From an uncultured Acidobacteriia bacterium (GTDB taxonomy: Bacteria; Acidobacteriota; Terriglobia; Bryobacterales; Bryobacteraceae): 57,504 bases of DNA. How positions within the stretch are numbered: position 1 is the stretch's first letter; each line of letters begins with the position of its first letter. The notes beneath the pieces are model-generated. The model was not told where the DNA came from. It did no database searches and was given only the letters and a program-made list of their open reading frames with translations. The stretch covers positions 1 through 57,504 of the forward strand of contig CAIQWJ010000014.1 of the NCBI GenBank assembly GCA_903875575.1, in the 5' to 3' direction. A program made the position numbers and the translations under genes. Positions 27,614-36,705 of the stretch are shown in pieces.

Positions 27614-28473
27614 ACGCTGAGCACAGGGCAGGGGGACTCGCGGATGATGGCGTAGCTGTTCGCCCGGAGCCTGCCGAGAATACCGTGAACGCTGCCGCGC
27701 CCGGCAACCACAAGGTCCGCGCGCTTTGCGATCGCGGCATCGCGGACCGCGTTGGCCGGGCCGCCGATCTTCACAATGACGCCGACGTTGGAGCCCGCCT
27801 CAAACTGGAGCTTGGCGAGCAGTTCCTTCGTTCCGGCGATCAGAAGATCTTCCAGATCCCTGTCGGCCATGCCGGGGGCGATAACGCCTTCCGTTACCGC
27901 ACTCACGATGTCGAGCGAGGCACCGGATTCCCTGGCGATGGCGAGGGCGGCATCGAGCGTCTGGCGGGCGTCCTTATCGGGGTCAATGGCGACAAGGATG
28001 TGACGCGGTTGCGGGTGAGCACGGTGCGAAGCTTCGGGCGCATGAGCACTGGTCCAAACCGGGACTTTGGCGTCATGCAGGATCTTGGCAGTCACGGAGC
28101 CCAGCAGGGCTCGCCGAAAGGCACCATAGCCGTGCGTGGGGATCGCAATCAGATCAATACCGTTGGCGTGGGCGTAATCGACAATCAGTGACGCCGGATC
28201 GCCAATATCGACCACGCAGCTGACTTCAATTTTGGGAAGTTCGGTGGCACCGAACTTATCCAGTTCCTGCCGCAGCACGTTGCTGTTTTCGGTGTAGTCG
28301 AAGGATTCCGGATAGACGGTGTCCATACCTCCATAAAGCGGGGGCGGAGGCTGGATCACGTTCATCAGGACGACAGCTGCTTTGTGGCGTTGTGCCATGG
28401 AGAGAACGAATGGCGCGATGGCGCGCGAACGTTCAGAAAAATCTACGGGGAAGAGAATTCGACGGATGGTCAT
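27610..28473 (-). CDS. tandem-domain universal stress protein
   Basis: A 287-residue cytoplasmic protein with two UspA domains. Domain 1 (about 1-145) starts IRRILFPVDFSERSR and ends with HGYGAFRRALLGS; domain 2 (about 150-287) starts HILVAIDPDKDARQTLDAAL and ends with AGRGSVHGILGR. Both glycine loops are altered relative to the ATP-binding G-2x-G-9x-G(S/T) motif, most clearly in domain 2, so nucleotide binding is uncertain. GAGG precedes the start. Confidence 0.88.
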   Translation of the reverse strand: MTIRRILFPVDFSERSRAIAPFVLSMAQRHKAAVVLMNVIQPPPPLYGGMDTVYPESFDYTENSNVLRQELDKFGATELPKIEVSCVVDIGDPASLIVDYAHANGIDLIAIPTHGYGAFRRALLGSVTAKILHDAKVPVWTSAHAPEASHRAHPQPRHILVAIDPDKDARQTLDAALAIARESGASLDIVSAVTEGVIAPGMADRDLEDLLIAGTKELLAKLQFEAGSNVGVIVKIGGPANAVRDAAIAKRADLVVAGRGSVHGILGRLRANSYAIIRESPCPVLSV

Positions 28474-28958
28474 GGTGATGCCTCCTGCGCACTACGATAT
28501 TCAACTGAGGTGGTTGCACGCGAGTGGCCAGAAAAACCGAATGGCCAACCGGTGGCAGTGCGAAGATCACTATATCGCGCGAGGGTCCAGTTCGGGCGAC
28601 TGCTAATCTTCGCAACTCGCGCCGTGCGGCGCGGGTGTCCTCTGCTCACCGGATGGCCGGGTTGGATTGCAAGGCGCACCCGCACTTGCTAATCCTGTCG
28701 CCGGTGGATGGAGGGGAGTAAATTCCACCGACTTTAGTTGTCCTTTCTATTGCAGCCGGGGCGCCAAACGATTGGGTTCGCTAAGTTATTGATTCTGCTT
28801 GCGCTGGCGGCCTGGGAGGTGGGTCAGGTTGCGTGTATCCACGCAGCGTGGGTGGCGGTTGCCGCAGTTGTGCGCCAAGGCGTGAGATGATCCCGGCCGC
28901 CCGGCCGGGGAATTGCGGCCCGGTACGGCGCTTGCTGATAATCTGGTGTGTTCCTCCT
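28474..28958. other. 485-base intergenic region with the purH promoter
   Basis: It separates the divergent stress-protein and purH genes. I see a GC-rich inverted repeat CCCGGCCG / CGGCCGGG (28892-28909) and, next to it, a likely promoter TTGCGG (28913-28918), 18-base spacer, GATAAT (28937-28942). The start point would be only about 10 bases before ATG 28959, so purH may be nearly leaderless. No known riboswitch fold was recognised. Confidence 0.4.
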
Positions 28959-30476
28959 ATGAGAGTTCTCCTAAGCGTCACCGACAAGACCGGTGTTGCC
29001 GATTTTGCGCGTGGTCTTCATGCGCTCGGCGCCGAATTGATTTCGACAGGTGGCACCGCGCGGCTGCTGCGCGATGCCGGGATTCCCGTGCGCGATGTTT
29101 CCGATGTGACCGGTTTTCCTGAAATGCTGGATGGCCGCGTGAAGACGATGCATCCGAAGATCACCGGGGCCATCCTCGCGATCCGCGCCAATGCCGGGCA
29201 TGTGGCCTCGCTCCAGGAGCACGGGATCGAACCGATCGATATGGTGGTGGTGAATCTCTATCAGTTTGAAAAGATCGCCGCGCGCACTGATGCCACGGTG
29301 GAAGAGCTGATTGAGAACATCGATATCGGCGGGCCGACCATGATCCGCTCGGCTGCGAAGAACTGGCAGGATGTGGCGATTGTGACTTCGGCGGCGGATT
29401 ACGGGCCGATTCTGGAAGAGTTGCAGCAGTTCGGGAAGCTCTCGAAGGAGACGAAATGGTGTCTCGCCTGTGACGCCTTCCGTGTCACGGCGGATTACGA
29501 CAGGGCGATCGCCGGGCGGTTGGCGCAGATTGGCAAAGAGGCGGAAGCGCTGCCCGCCGTGCTGGATGTGCGCGTTCCGCGCCGTATGGCGCTGCGGTAT
29601 GGTGAGAACCCGCACCAGCAGGCGGCATTGTACTCTGCGGGCACTACAGGAATTGCAGGCTGCGAACAACTGCACGGCAAAGAGCTCTCGTACAACAATC
29701 TGGTGGACCTGGATGCGTGCTGGCAGTTGGTTTCAGAGTTTTCGGGACCCGCCGTGGCGATCATCAAGCACACGAATCCGGCGGGTTGTGGGGAAAACGA
29801 GTCTCTGGCTGAGGCTTACCGGCTGGCCTTGGCGTGCGATCCAGTCTCAGCCTTCGGCGGCGTGATTGGCGTGAATCGCGAGGTGGACGAAGAGACGGCA
29901 AGTGAGATGGCGAAGCTGTTTGTGGAGGCCATTGCGGCTCCTGGTTTCTCCGACGCCGCGATGACGATCCTTCAGGCGAAGAAGAACCTGCGCCTTGTGC
30001 GGGTGAAGCAAGTGGTGGATCCGATCGTGGTGAAGAGCATTTCCGGGGGTTATCTGGCACAGACGGCGGATCTGCCAGGGTTTGACCGCGCGACCTGCGA
30101 AGTGAAGACGCAGCGGCAGCCCTCGGATGTGGAATGGAAGGCTCTGGAGTTCGCGTGGAAGGTCACAAAGCATGTGAAGTCAAACGCGATTGTCTACGCA
30201 CGCGCCGGGCAGACGGTGGCGGTGGGGGCGGGGCAGATGAGCCGGGTGGATTCCGTGAACATTGCGGCGATCAAGGCGCACTTGCCTCTGAAGGGCAGCG
30301 TGGTGGGGTCCGACGCGTTCTTCCCGTTTCCGGATGGGCTGGAGAAGGCGGTAGAGCACGGCGCGACGGCGTTTATCCAGCCGGGTGGCTCGGTGAATGA
30401 CGGCAAGGTGATTGAAGCGGCGGACCGGCTGGGAGTGGCGATGGTGTTTACCGGAGTGCGGCACTTCCGGCACTAA
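28959..30476 (+). CDS. purH: bifunctional AICAR transformylase/IMP cyclohydrolase
   Basis: A 505-residue enzyme for the last two steps of IMP synthesis. The N-terminal IMP cyclohydrolase (MGS-like) starts LLSVTDKTGVADFARGL with ISTGGTARLL and GRVKTMHPKI; the C-terminal transformylase has RYGENPHQQAALY, SYNNLVDLDACW, the KHTNPAGCG motif and the terminal SDAFFPFPDGLE...QPGGSVND. ATG 28959 fits the family start. No Shine-Dalgarno is seen; the bases just before the ATG read CCTCCT, an anti-Shine-Dalgarno-like run. Confidence 0.96.
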   Translation: MRVLLSVTDKTGVADFARGLHALGAELISTGGTARLLRDAGIPVRDVSDVTGFPEMLDGRVKTMHPKITGAILAIRANAGHVASLQEHGIEPIDMVVVNLYQFEKIAARTDATVEELIENIDIGGPTMIRSAAKNWQDVAIVTSAADYGPILEELQQFGKLSKETKWCLACDAFRVTADYDRAIAGRLAQIGKEAEALPAVLDVRVPRRMALRYGENPHQQAALYSAGTTGIAGCEQLHGKELSYNNLVDLDACWQLVSEFSGPAVAIIKHTNPAGCGENESLAEAYRLALACDPVSAFGGVIGVNREVDEETASEMAKLFVEAIAAPGFSDAAMTILQAKKNLRLVRVKQVVDPIVVKSISGGYLAQTADLPGFDRATCEVKTQRQPSDVEWKALEFAWKVTKHVKSNAIVYARAGQTVAVGAGQMSRVDSVNIAAIKAHLPLKGSVVGSDAFFPFPDGLEKAVEHGATAFIQPGGSVNDGKVIEAADRLGVAMVFTGVRHFRH

Positions 30477-30535
30477 CCTGCGTGCGTTGCGAATGCGGCT
30501 GATACAGTAAGCAGTCATAAAGTCTGGATATACCC

Positions 30536-32089
30536 ATGAAGCTTCCCTTTAGCTTTTTGCTTGCCGCCGCGCTGACGCCTCTGGCGATGTCAGGTGCTAC
30601 CTGTGACGATCTTGCCAACGTCATCGCACCTGACATGGCGGTGACGTCAGCCACCATGGTCGCCGCTGGCCCGGCTCCGGGCCGCGGTCGTGGACCTGCC
30701 GCGAATCTGCCGGCCTACTGCCGTGTGCAGGCCGTCTCGAGGCCCGTGGCCGATTCCGAGATTCACTTTGAAGTCTGGCTGCCCTCGCCCGAAACGTGGA
30801 ACGGCAAATTCGAAGGCACCGGCAATGGCGGTTATTCGAGCGCAATGACCACGGCCGACATGGTGCAGGGGTTGACCCGTGGTTTTGCTGTTGCGGGCTC
30901 CGACACCGGTCACAGCGGCGGGGACCTCAAGTTCGGTGCCGGCCATATCGAAAAGATCAACGACTGGGGTTATCGCGCGGTGCATGTGATGACCGACAAC
31001 GCGAAGCTTCTGGTGCGAGATTACTACGGGCGGTTCCCGAAGTATTCCTACTTCACCGGCTGTTCCACCGGCGGACATCAGGCGCTCAGCGAGGCGCAAC
31101 GCTACCCAGGTGATTACGACGGCATTGTGGCAGGCGACCCTGGCAATGATCGCGTGCACCTCAATGTGAATTTCCTTTGGGCGTACACCGCGCTCTACAA
31201 AGAAGCGGGTAACGATATTCCCGCCGCGAAGCTTCCGCTGATCACGAAGGCCGCCATGAAGTCATGCGATGCGGCGGACGGCATGGAAGACGGTATCATC
31301 GCGGATCCCCGGAGCTGCAAATTTGACCCCGCGACGCTGGTCTGCCATGGGGCCGACGATGGGTCGTGTCTCACGAAAGCGCAGGCTGACGCCGTGAAGA
31401 AGATATACGGCGGTCCCATGAATCCGCGCACCGGCAGGAATATCATGCCGGGTTTTCCTATTGGCAGTGAATCCGGCTGGACTGGCTACTTTGTGGGTCA
31501 GAAGGAGCCGGCGCGAGTCGATTTCTGGCGGCTGTGGGTGTTTGGCAATCCTCTGTGGGACTGGCGCAACTTCGATTTCGATCGCGATGTTGCCTTTGCG
31601 GATACGAAGTTGGCGGCCGTCAATTCCGTCGATGAGGATCTGCGGCCGTTCCAGAAGCTGGGCGGCAAGCTCCTGATGTATCAGGGCTGGGCGGATCCGG
31701 TGGTGCCGCCGGAGTCGACGATTCTTTATTACGACAAGGTACTGGAGAAGGCGGCTGGTTCGAAGTCAGCTGGGGATTTCGTGCGTCTTTTTATGGCACC
31801 TGGGATGGGGCACTGCGGCGGTGGCGTGGGTCCGAATACGTTTGATTCGCTGAGCGCGCTGGATCACTGGGTGGACGGCGGCGCGGTGCCGGCAAAGATC
31901 GTCGCGTCGCACGCGACTGCGGGGCAGGTGGACCGCACGCGTCCGCTGTGTCCTTATCCGCAGACCGCACGCTGGAACGGCACGGGCAGCAGGGATGATG
32001 AGGCGAACTTCTCATGTGTTGCGCCGGCCACTTCCGGAGCAGGGCGCGCAGGCAAGCCAACTGCCGCGGCAAAGGGTAAAACGAAGTAG
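30536..32089 (+). CDS. secreted tannase/feruloyl esterase family protein
   Basis: A 517-residue alpha/beta hydrolase with a signal peptide (FSFLLAAALTPLAMSGA). Nucleophile Ser177 is in GCSTGGHQAL, with the Asp in GWADPVVPP and the His in MAPGMGHCGGG. The Cys beside the Ser and the Cys after the His form the Cys-Ser-Asp-His-Cys arrangement of tannases and feruloyl esterases. It would cleave aromatic esters from plant phenolics outside the cytoplasm. The C-terminus ends in a basic low-complexity tail. Confidence 0.9.
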   Translation: MKLPFSFLLAAALTPLAMSGATCDDLANVIAPDMAVTSATMVAAGPAPGRGRGPAANLPAYCRVQAVSRPVADSEIHFEVWLPSPETWNGKFEGTGNGGYSSAMTTADMVQGLTRGFAVAGSDTGHSGGDLKFGAGHIEKINDWGYRAVHVMTDNAKLLVRDYYGRFPKYSYFTGCSTGGHQALSEAQRYPGDYDGIVAGDPGNDRVHLNVNFLWAYTALYKEAGNDIPAAKLPLITKAAMKSCDAADGMEDGIIADPRSCKFDPATLVCHGADDGSCLTKAQADAVKKIYGGPMNPRTGRNIMPGFPIGSESGWTGYFVGQKEPARVDFWRLWVFGNPLWDWRNFDFDRDVAFADTKLAAVNSVDEDLRPFQKLGGKLLMYQGWADPVVPPESTILYYDKVLEKAAGSKSAGDFVRLFMAPGMGHCGGGVGPNTFDSLSALDHWVDGGAVPAKIVASHATAGQVDRTRPLCPYPQTARWNGTGSRDDEANFSCVAPATSGAGRAGKPTAAAKGKTK

Positions 32090-32120
32090 TGCAGGGAGTT
32101 TTTGGGTTGCCGGGTGGGGC

Positions 32121-32207
32121 TGGTGCGGATGAGAGGACTTGAACCTCCACTCCCTCTCGGGAACCAGATCCTAAGTCTGGCGCGTCTGCCAATTTCGCCA
32201 CATCCGC
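32121..32207 (-). tRNA. tRNA-Leu (TAG)
   Basis: Read on the minus strand: acceptor arms GCGGATG and CATCCGC, anticodon stem CCAGA / TCTGG around loop CTTAGGA with anticodon TAG (plus strand 32171-32173), a long variable arm typical of leucine tRNA, T-loop TTCAAGT, then A and an encoded CCA (32121-32123). Confidence 0.96.
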
Positions 32208-32341
32208 CGATGGGTGAACACAGCGATTATAGCAATGGATTCAGTGGAACCGGATTTGCGGGTGTGGGGAAGTGTCCATGTTAACCTGAGGTTGCGGGAC
32301 AGGAAGTGTGTCCCGCGTCCTCAGTGTCATTCCTCAGCAGG

Positions 32342-32417
32342 GAGCCGGTAGCTCAGTTGGTAGAGCATCGCACTTTTAATGCGGTGGTCGCGGGTTCGAG
32401 CCCCGCCCGGCTCACCA
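32342..32417 (+). tRNA. tRNA-Lys (TTT)
   Basis: Acceptor arms GAGCCGG and CCGGCTC, D arm GCTC / GAGC, anticodon stem TCGCA / TGCGG with loop CTTTTAA and anticodon TTT, T arm GCGGG-TTCGAGC-CCCGC, discriminator A and encoded CCA. It lies on the strand opposite the tRNA-Leu, 134 bases away. Confidence 0.97.
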
Positions 32418-32550
32418 TTTCAACGACGTATTGATAAGGTTCTGAACCCGATCCGCGCGTCGTTTCGCCATCATCCACAGTTTCCCCCTCACCAAAACGC
32501 TACAATACCCAAGTCACCACTTCAACCCAAAACAGGGGGTACCAACGCCA

Positions 32551-33051
32551 ATGAGCACCATCACGCTCCGGGTGAACGGCAGTTCGCACACGCTGGATGT
32601 CGACCCGGCGACGCCGCTTCTCTACGTTCTTCGCAACGATCTGGGCCTTCAGGGCCCACGTTTCGGCTGTGGACTCGGCCAATGCGGCGCGTGCACCGTG
32701 ATCATCAACGGCCTGGCTGTGCGTTCCTGTGTCACGCCCGTCTCCTCCGTCAGAACCGAAGTCACCACGCTTGAAGGGATATCGCAAAACGGCAAGCTGC
32801 ACCCGCTCCAGCAGGCGTGGATCGATGAACAGGTTCCCCAATGCGGCTTCTGCCAGAACGGTCAAATCATGACGGCGAAGGCGATGCTGGACAAGACGCC
32901 GCATCCGACTGACACCCAGATCCGCGAAACGATGAACAATACCATCTGCCGCTGCTTCAGCCACTATCGGATTCAGACTGCCATCAAACGTGTGGTCAAT
33001 AAGGGCATTGCGGAAATCTTGCCAGCCGCGGAAAAGGAGACACTGGCATGA
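32551..33051 (+). CDS. [2Fe-2S] subunit of an aldehyde/isoquinoline oxidoreductase-type molybdenum hydroxylase
   Basis: A 166-residue small subunit of the xanthine dehydrogenase superfamily. It has plant-type ferredoxin cysteines CGLGQCGAC with a fourth Cys in RSCVTP, and a second cluster from QCGFCQNG and ICRCFSHY. It carries electrons from the molybdenum site to a cytochrome. There is no signal peptide, so it would leave the cell with the Tat-bearing large subunit. Its stop overlaps the next start by 4 bases (ATGA). Confidence 0.93.
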   Translation: MSTITLRVNGSSHTLDVDPATPLLYVLRNDLGLQGPRFGCGLGQCGACTVIINGLAVRSCVTPVSSVRTEVTTLEGISQNGKLHPLQQAWIDEQVPQCGFCQNGQIMTAKAMLDKTPHPTDTQIRETMNNTICRCFSHYRIQTAIKRVVNKGIAEILPAAEKETLA

Positions 33052-35429
33052 ACACGGTGCCCGGAATCCCGCAACAGATAGAGGAAGCACTGATCACCCA
33101 CAGGCGCGGCTTCCTCCGCAGCGCCGGCCTGTTTGCCGTCAGTGTTGGCGTGTACGGCACAGCCGGAATCGACGAAGCAGTTGCACAAAATGCCGCCGCG
33201 CCGCAGGGGCCAGGCCCGTATCCCATCCCCGATTTCCATCAGATCGACTCCTGGATCGTCATCCATGAGAACAACACCGCCACGTTCTATGTGGGCAAAA
33301 CCGACCCCGGCCAGGGCACCGGTACGGCCTTCCGCCAGTTGATGTCCGATGAACTGGATATTGCCTTCGATCAGACCGCTCTCATCATGGGAAGCACGGA
33401 CATCACGGTCGATCAGGTGGGCTCGGGCGGCTCAACGGCGATTGAGAGAGACTCGTTGCCCATGCGCCGCGTAGCAGCCGAAGCGCGTCGCGTTTTACTG
33501 GGGCTGGCATCGGCCAGGCTGGCGACGCCCGTGGAACAGCTTACCGTCAGCAATGCGGTGATCACCGCAAGAGCCGATCCCGCAAAGCGCGTCACATACC
33601 GCGAACTGATCGCCGGGAAGAAATTCAATGTCGCGCTGCCGGGCGGCAATATCAACGCCATCAACGGTCGGGCGACGCTGAAGCTGCGCCCCGATTTCAA
33701 ATACACGGGCCAGTCTCTGCAGCGTGACGATATTCCCGCCAAGGTGGATGGCTCCCTGAAATGGGCCGTCGACGTCAAGTTGCCCGGCATGGTTCACGCG
33801 CGTAACGTGAAGCCGCCATTCGCCTGCGCGAAACTGACCGGCATCGACGAAGCTTCGGTGAAGAGCCTGCCAGGCTTCATCAAAGTGATGAGCAAAGGCA
33901 ACTACGTCGCGGTTGTGTGTGAACGCGAAGAGCAGGCTATCACCGCCGCCCGCGCACTCAAAACCACGTGGGACAAGCCTGCGACAGCGCCGTTTCCCAC
34001 CTCGGAAAATCTGTTTGATTACATGCGCACGGCCGCACTCACCGCACCATACAGGCCCACGACCACCGGAGATCCAGCGGCTGCCTTCGCGGGCGCGGCA
34101 AAAACCATCGAAGCCGAATACCAGATCCCGTTCCAGGGCCACACCTCGTTCGCCGGAGCTCACGCGTTGGCCGATCCTTCGAACGATCAGATGACCATCT
34201 ACTCGAACGACATGAAGACCTACGGCATGCGTAGAGGGGTTGCGACATTCCTCGGCATGCCGCAGGACCGCGTCCGCGTGGTCTACATGCAGGGGCCCCA
34301 GGGCTTCGGTCGCACAGCGGCGGAAGACGCGGCGTGCGAAGCCGCATGGATCGCCCAGCAGCTCGGCAGGCCCGTTCGAATACAGTGGATGCGCGACGAG
34401 GAAACGGCTTGGGATACCAAGAGTCCGGCTTTTCTGGTGAAGATGCGCGGCGCGCTGGATGCCGGCGGGCGTCTGACCGGTTACGAATACGATGCCCGCG
34501 CCTGTGACGCCAACCACCTGGGCTATAACGACCCGCAGACCGTGCTGATCGCACAACTGATGGGTGTGACGACAGCCGGCCCAGGCGGCGGCAGTTCCTC
34601 GCTGCCGTCGGATAGTTACGCGATCCCCAGTCGGAAGATGTCCGCCGATGTGGTGGGTCTGCCAGCTTTGTGGGAGACGCCGCTGCGCACCGGCAATCTG
34701 CGCGATCCGAATGGACCGCAGTCCGCGTTTGCATCGGAGTCGTTTATCGACGAAGTGGCGGCGGCTGCGAAAGCGGACCCGCTGGAGTTTCGTCTGAAGC
34801 TGCTGACGGCCAGTTCGGAGGATGACGCGGCGTTCCATCGTGCGCGGTCGATTGCCGTTCTTAAGGCCGCGGCGAAGGCGTACGGCTGGGATACGCGGCC
34901 GTCGCCGAAGCCTCTCGGCACGGGGAATATCCTGACGGGGCGGGGAATTGCGTACACGTTCCGCGGCAACAGCATGGTGGCGCAAATTGCCGAAGTGGAA
35001 GTGAATCGCCAGAACGGTCACGTCCATGCGAAGCGTCTGGTGTGCGCCTATGACTGTGGTCTGGCGGTGAACCCGGACGGCCTCCGGCATGCTGCGGAGT
35101 GCGGGACGCTGCATGGTCTGAGCCGGGCTCTATATGAAGAGGTTCGGTTTGACAACGAGAAAGTAACGAGCCGGGATTGGTTTTCGCATCCGACCCTTCG
35201 CCATGTGGACATTCCGGAGCGGCTGGAAGTGGTGCTGGTGAACGGGGACCCGAATCCGGAACGTCCGGACCTGCCGTCATACGGGGCGGGTGAAGCGTCG
35301 CTGAAACCGATGCTGGCCGCGATTGCGAATGCAATCTATGATGCGACAGGAGTTCGCCTGCGCAGAGTCCCTTTCCGCGACGACCGGGTGCTGGCAGCCC
35401 TGAAGGCGGCGGGCGTGGCAAGGGCCTGA
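33048..35429 (+). CDS. molybdopterin-binding large subunit, isoquinoline 1-oxidoreductase (IorB)-like
   Basis: A 793-residue large subunit with a Tat signal (RRGFLRSAGLFAVSVG). Cofactor motifs include GQGTGTAFRQL, MQGPQGFGRTAAEDAACEAA near the middle, and GAGEASLKPMLAAIANA at the C-terminus with the catalytic Glu in GAGE. Length is slightly above the usual 720-750. There is no FAD subunit gene beside it, as in IorAB-type enzymes that pass electrons to a c-type cytochrome. The substrate is probably an aldehyde or N-heterocycle and cannot be set from sequence. Codon choice becomes markedly G-rich toward the 3' end. Confidence 0.9.
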   Translation: MNTVPGIPQQIEEALITHRRGFLRSAGLFAVSVGVYGTAGIDEAVAQNAAAPQGPGPYPIPDFHQIDSWIVIHENNTATFYVGKTDPGQGTGTAFRQLMSDELDIAFDQTALIMGSTDITVDQVGSGGSTAIERDSLPMRRVAAEARRVLLGLASARLATPVEQLTVSNAVITARADPAKRVTYRELIAGKKFNVALPGGNINAINGRATLKLRPDFKYTGQSLQRDDIPAKVDGSLKWAVDVKLPGMVHARNVKPPFACAKLTGIDEASVKSLPGFIKVMSKGNYVAVVCEREEQAITAARALKTTWDKPATAPFPTSENLFDYMRTAALTAPYRPTTTGDPAAAFAGAAKTIEAEYQIPFQGHTSFAGAHALADPSNDQMTIYSNDMKTYGMRRGVATFLGMPQDRVRVVYMQGPQGFGRTAAEDAACEAAWIAQQLGRPVRIQWMRDEETAWDTKSPAFLVKMRGALDAGGRLTGYEYDARACDANHLGYNDPQTVLIAQLMGVTTAGPGGGSSSLPSDSYAIPSRKMSADVVGLPALWETPLRTGNLRDPNGPQSAFASESFIDEVAAAAKADPLEFRLKLLTASSEDDAAFHRARSIAVLKAAAKAYGWDTRPSPKPLGTGNILTGRGIAYTFRGNSMVAQIAEVEVNRQNGHVHAKRLVCAYDCGLAVNPDGLRHAAECGTLHGLSRALYEEVRFDNEKVTSRDWFSHPTLRHVDIPERLEVVLVNGDPNPERPDLPSYGAGEASLKPMLAAIANAIYDATGVRLRRVPFRDDRVLAALKAAGVARA

Positions 35430-35444
35430 GAAACGGTATGAATA

Positions 35445-35481
35445 GCAAGCCGCCCCGCGTCAGTCCCGCGGGGCGGCTTGC
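35445..35481. terminator. strong bidirectional hairpin
   Basis: A 14-base perfect stem (35445-35458 with 35468-35481, arm GCAAGCCGCCCCGC) and a 9-base loop, between the convergent hydroxylase and PEP-CTERM genes. It has no U-tract on either strand but should stop or stabilise both transcripts. Confidence 0.7.
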
Positions 35482-35502
35482 GTCATGTTAGTCAAGGATC
35501 GT

Positions 35503-36351
35503 TCAGACGACTTTGCTGGCTCGCTTCCTGCGCTGGACAGCAAGGCAAAGGACAGCCAATCCCAATCCCATTGTGGCGGTGGTCGCGGGTTCCGGCGTGG
35601 CCGCCGGGACAGTGAGCACGCCGGAGATCCCATAAAGGTGGTTGCCCGCTGTCAGGTCGCCATAGTCGCTATAGGCTATCCAGTTCGCGCCTGACAATCC
35701 GGCGGTAGATCCTGAAAATCCGTCGATACAATAAATATGGGCTCCGGTGGTACCCAGGGCGTATCCGGCGGAAGACCCATCTGCGTTGCTTCCCGTCCAT
35801 ACGTAGCCGTCCGTCTTAACTCCGGATTCGTTATAGTCGATTGGGCTGAAAAGCGAAGTATAGGTGCTCTGACCAAACAGCCCCGTTGCATATGTCGTGG
35901 TCGCGTCGTCAGCCACTAATTGGCCGGCAAGGTTATAGATTGGTACCCCGGGGTCCTGGCCGACGTTGCTGATTGCGCTGACCGTGGCGGTGGAGCCAAT
36001 CACACTCCAGGTGGCGCCGAGCGCCTGAAGCGCGGCCACACTGTTTGCTTCAGTATTGACCTCCGTGTTGTAGTCCGCGATATTCGCACTGGTGGCGCTC
36101 CAGCCCCCGGCAGTGACAAACGCCAACCGATAGGTGCTTCCCGGTGCCAGCCCGACTGGCAACGTGACGGGGCCAGCCCATGAAGCGGGTGCCACGCACG
36201 CAAGAGCCATCGCCATGATTCCGAATAATCCCATTCCGCCCTTCAGCCTCCGATGGGATTGGGTCAGATAGAACGCCAGGCCGGGCTTCCGGTTGGTCGA
36301 AGCAGGCAGGATCTGTCTGTACCAGTGGTCGTCGTTTTGTTTGATTGTCAT
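35503..36351 (-). CDS. PEP-CTERM sorting domain protein
   Basis: A 282-residue exported protein. The C-terminus has the exosortase signal: TPEPATTATMGLGLAVLCLAV followed by QRRKRA, that is PEP, a hydrophobic helix and an Arg/Lys cluster. The body is Thr/Ser/Gly/Ala-rich without a recognised domain. ATG 36351 has GGAG 11 bases upstream but gives a 39-residue lead before the hydrophobic signal MGLFGIMAMALACVAPASWA; ATG 36234 starts exactly at that signal and is the alternative. It is likely a surface or matrix protein processed by exosortase; no exosortase gene is in the window. Confidence 0.82.
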   Translation of the reverse strand: MTIKQNDDHWYRQILPASTNRKPGLAFYLTQSHRRLKGGMGLFGIMAMALACVAPASWAGPVTLPVGLAPGSTYRLAFVTAGGWSATSANIADYNTEVNTEANSVAALQALGATWSVIGSTATVSAISNVGQDPGVPIYNLAGQLVADDATTTYATGLFGQSTYTSLFSPIDYNESGVKTDGYVWTGSNADGSSAGYALGTTGAHIYCIDGFSGSTAGLSGANWIAYSDYGDLTAGNHLYGISGVLTVPAATPEPATTATMGLGLAVLCLAVQRRKRASKVV

Positions 36352-36705
36352 CAGTCTTGTCTCCAGAGATAGGCCGTGCTTTTTGGTGCCTTGCATTTGC
36401 AACTGTGCAGTTGGACCGCAGCGACGCTTATCAAATATAGACGGGTATGGTCAGGCCCGCACCAATGGCTGCCTGATTTTTGTGTGATGTTTTTCTTATG
36501 TCGCTAACTGGCAGATTCAATTCATCCTGGGACTCAGTCAAGACGAAAAGTTGAGTCGGTGCTGCGTCACCGCAGCGCGCTCCGGAGCGGGACCGTTGCA
36601 TCAGGAAAACCTGCTGAAATTCAGTGCCCCGGCACCGATTCCCCGGATACTCTCGCAGCTCAGTAGTGGAAGTCGAGGTCCAGGTTGTGCTCGCGAAACT
36701 CTCGG
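36352..36705. other. 354-base intergenic region
   Basis: It lies between the stop of the ToxR/TolB gene and the preferred start of the PEP-CTERM gene, both on the minus strand. I see no gene, clear promoter or strong hairpin in it. It is more AT-rich than its neighbours near 36420-36540. Confidence 0.4.

Noticed and set aside
28833-28958. 42-residue N-terminal extension of purH
   Set aside because: PurH proteins begin at the LLSVTDKTG strand; the extension is Cys/Arg/Pro-rich and overlaps a promoter-like sequence.
32121-32417. tRNA-associated integration site
   Set aside because: No integrase, no repeat of a tRNA 3' end and no foreign-looking gene block is next to either tRNA.
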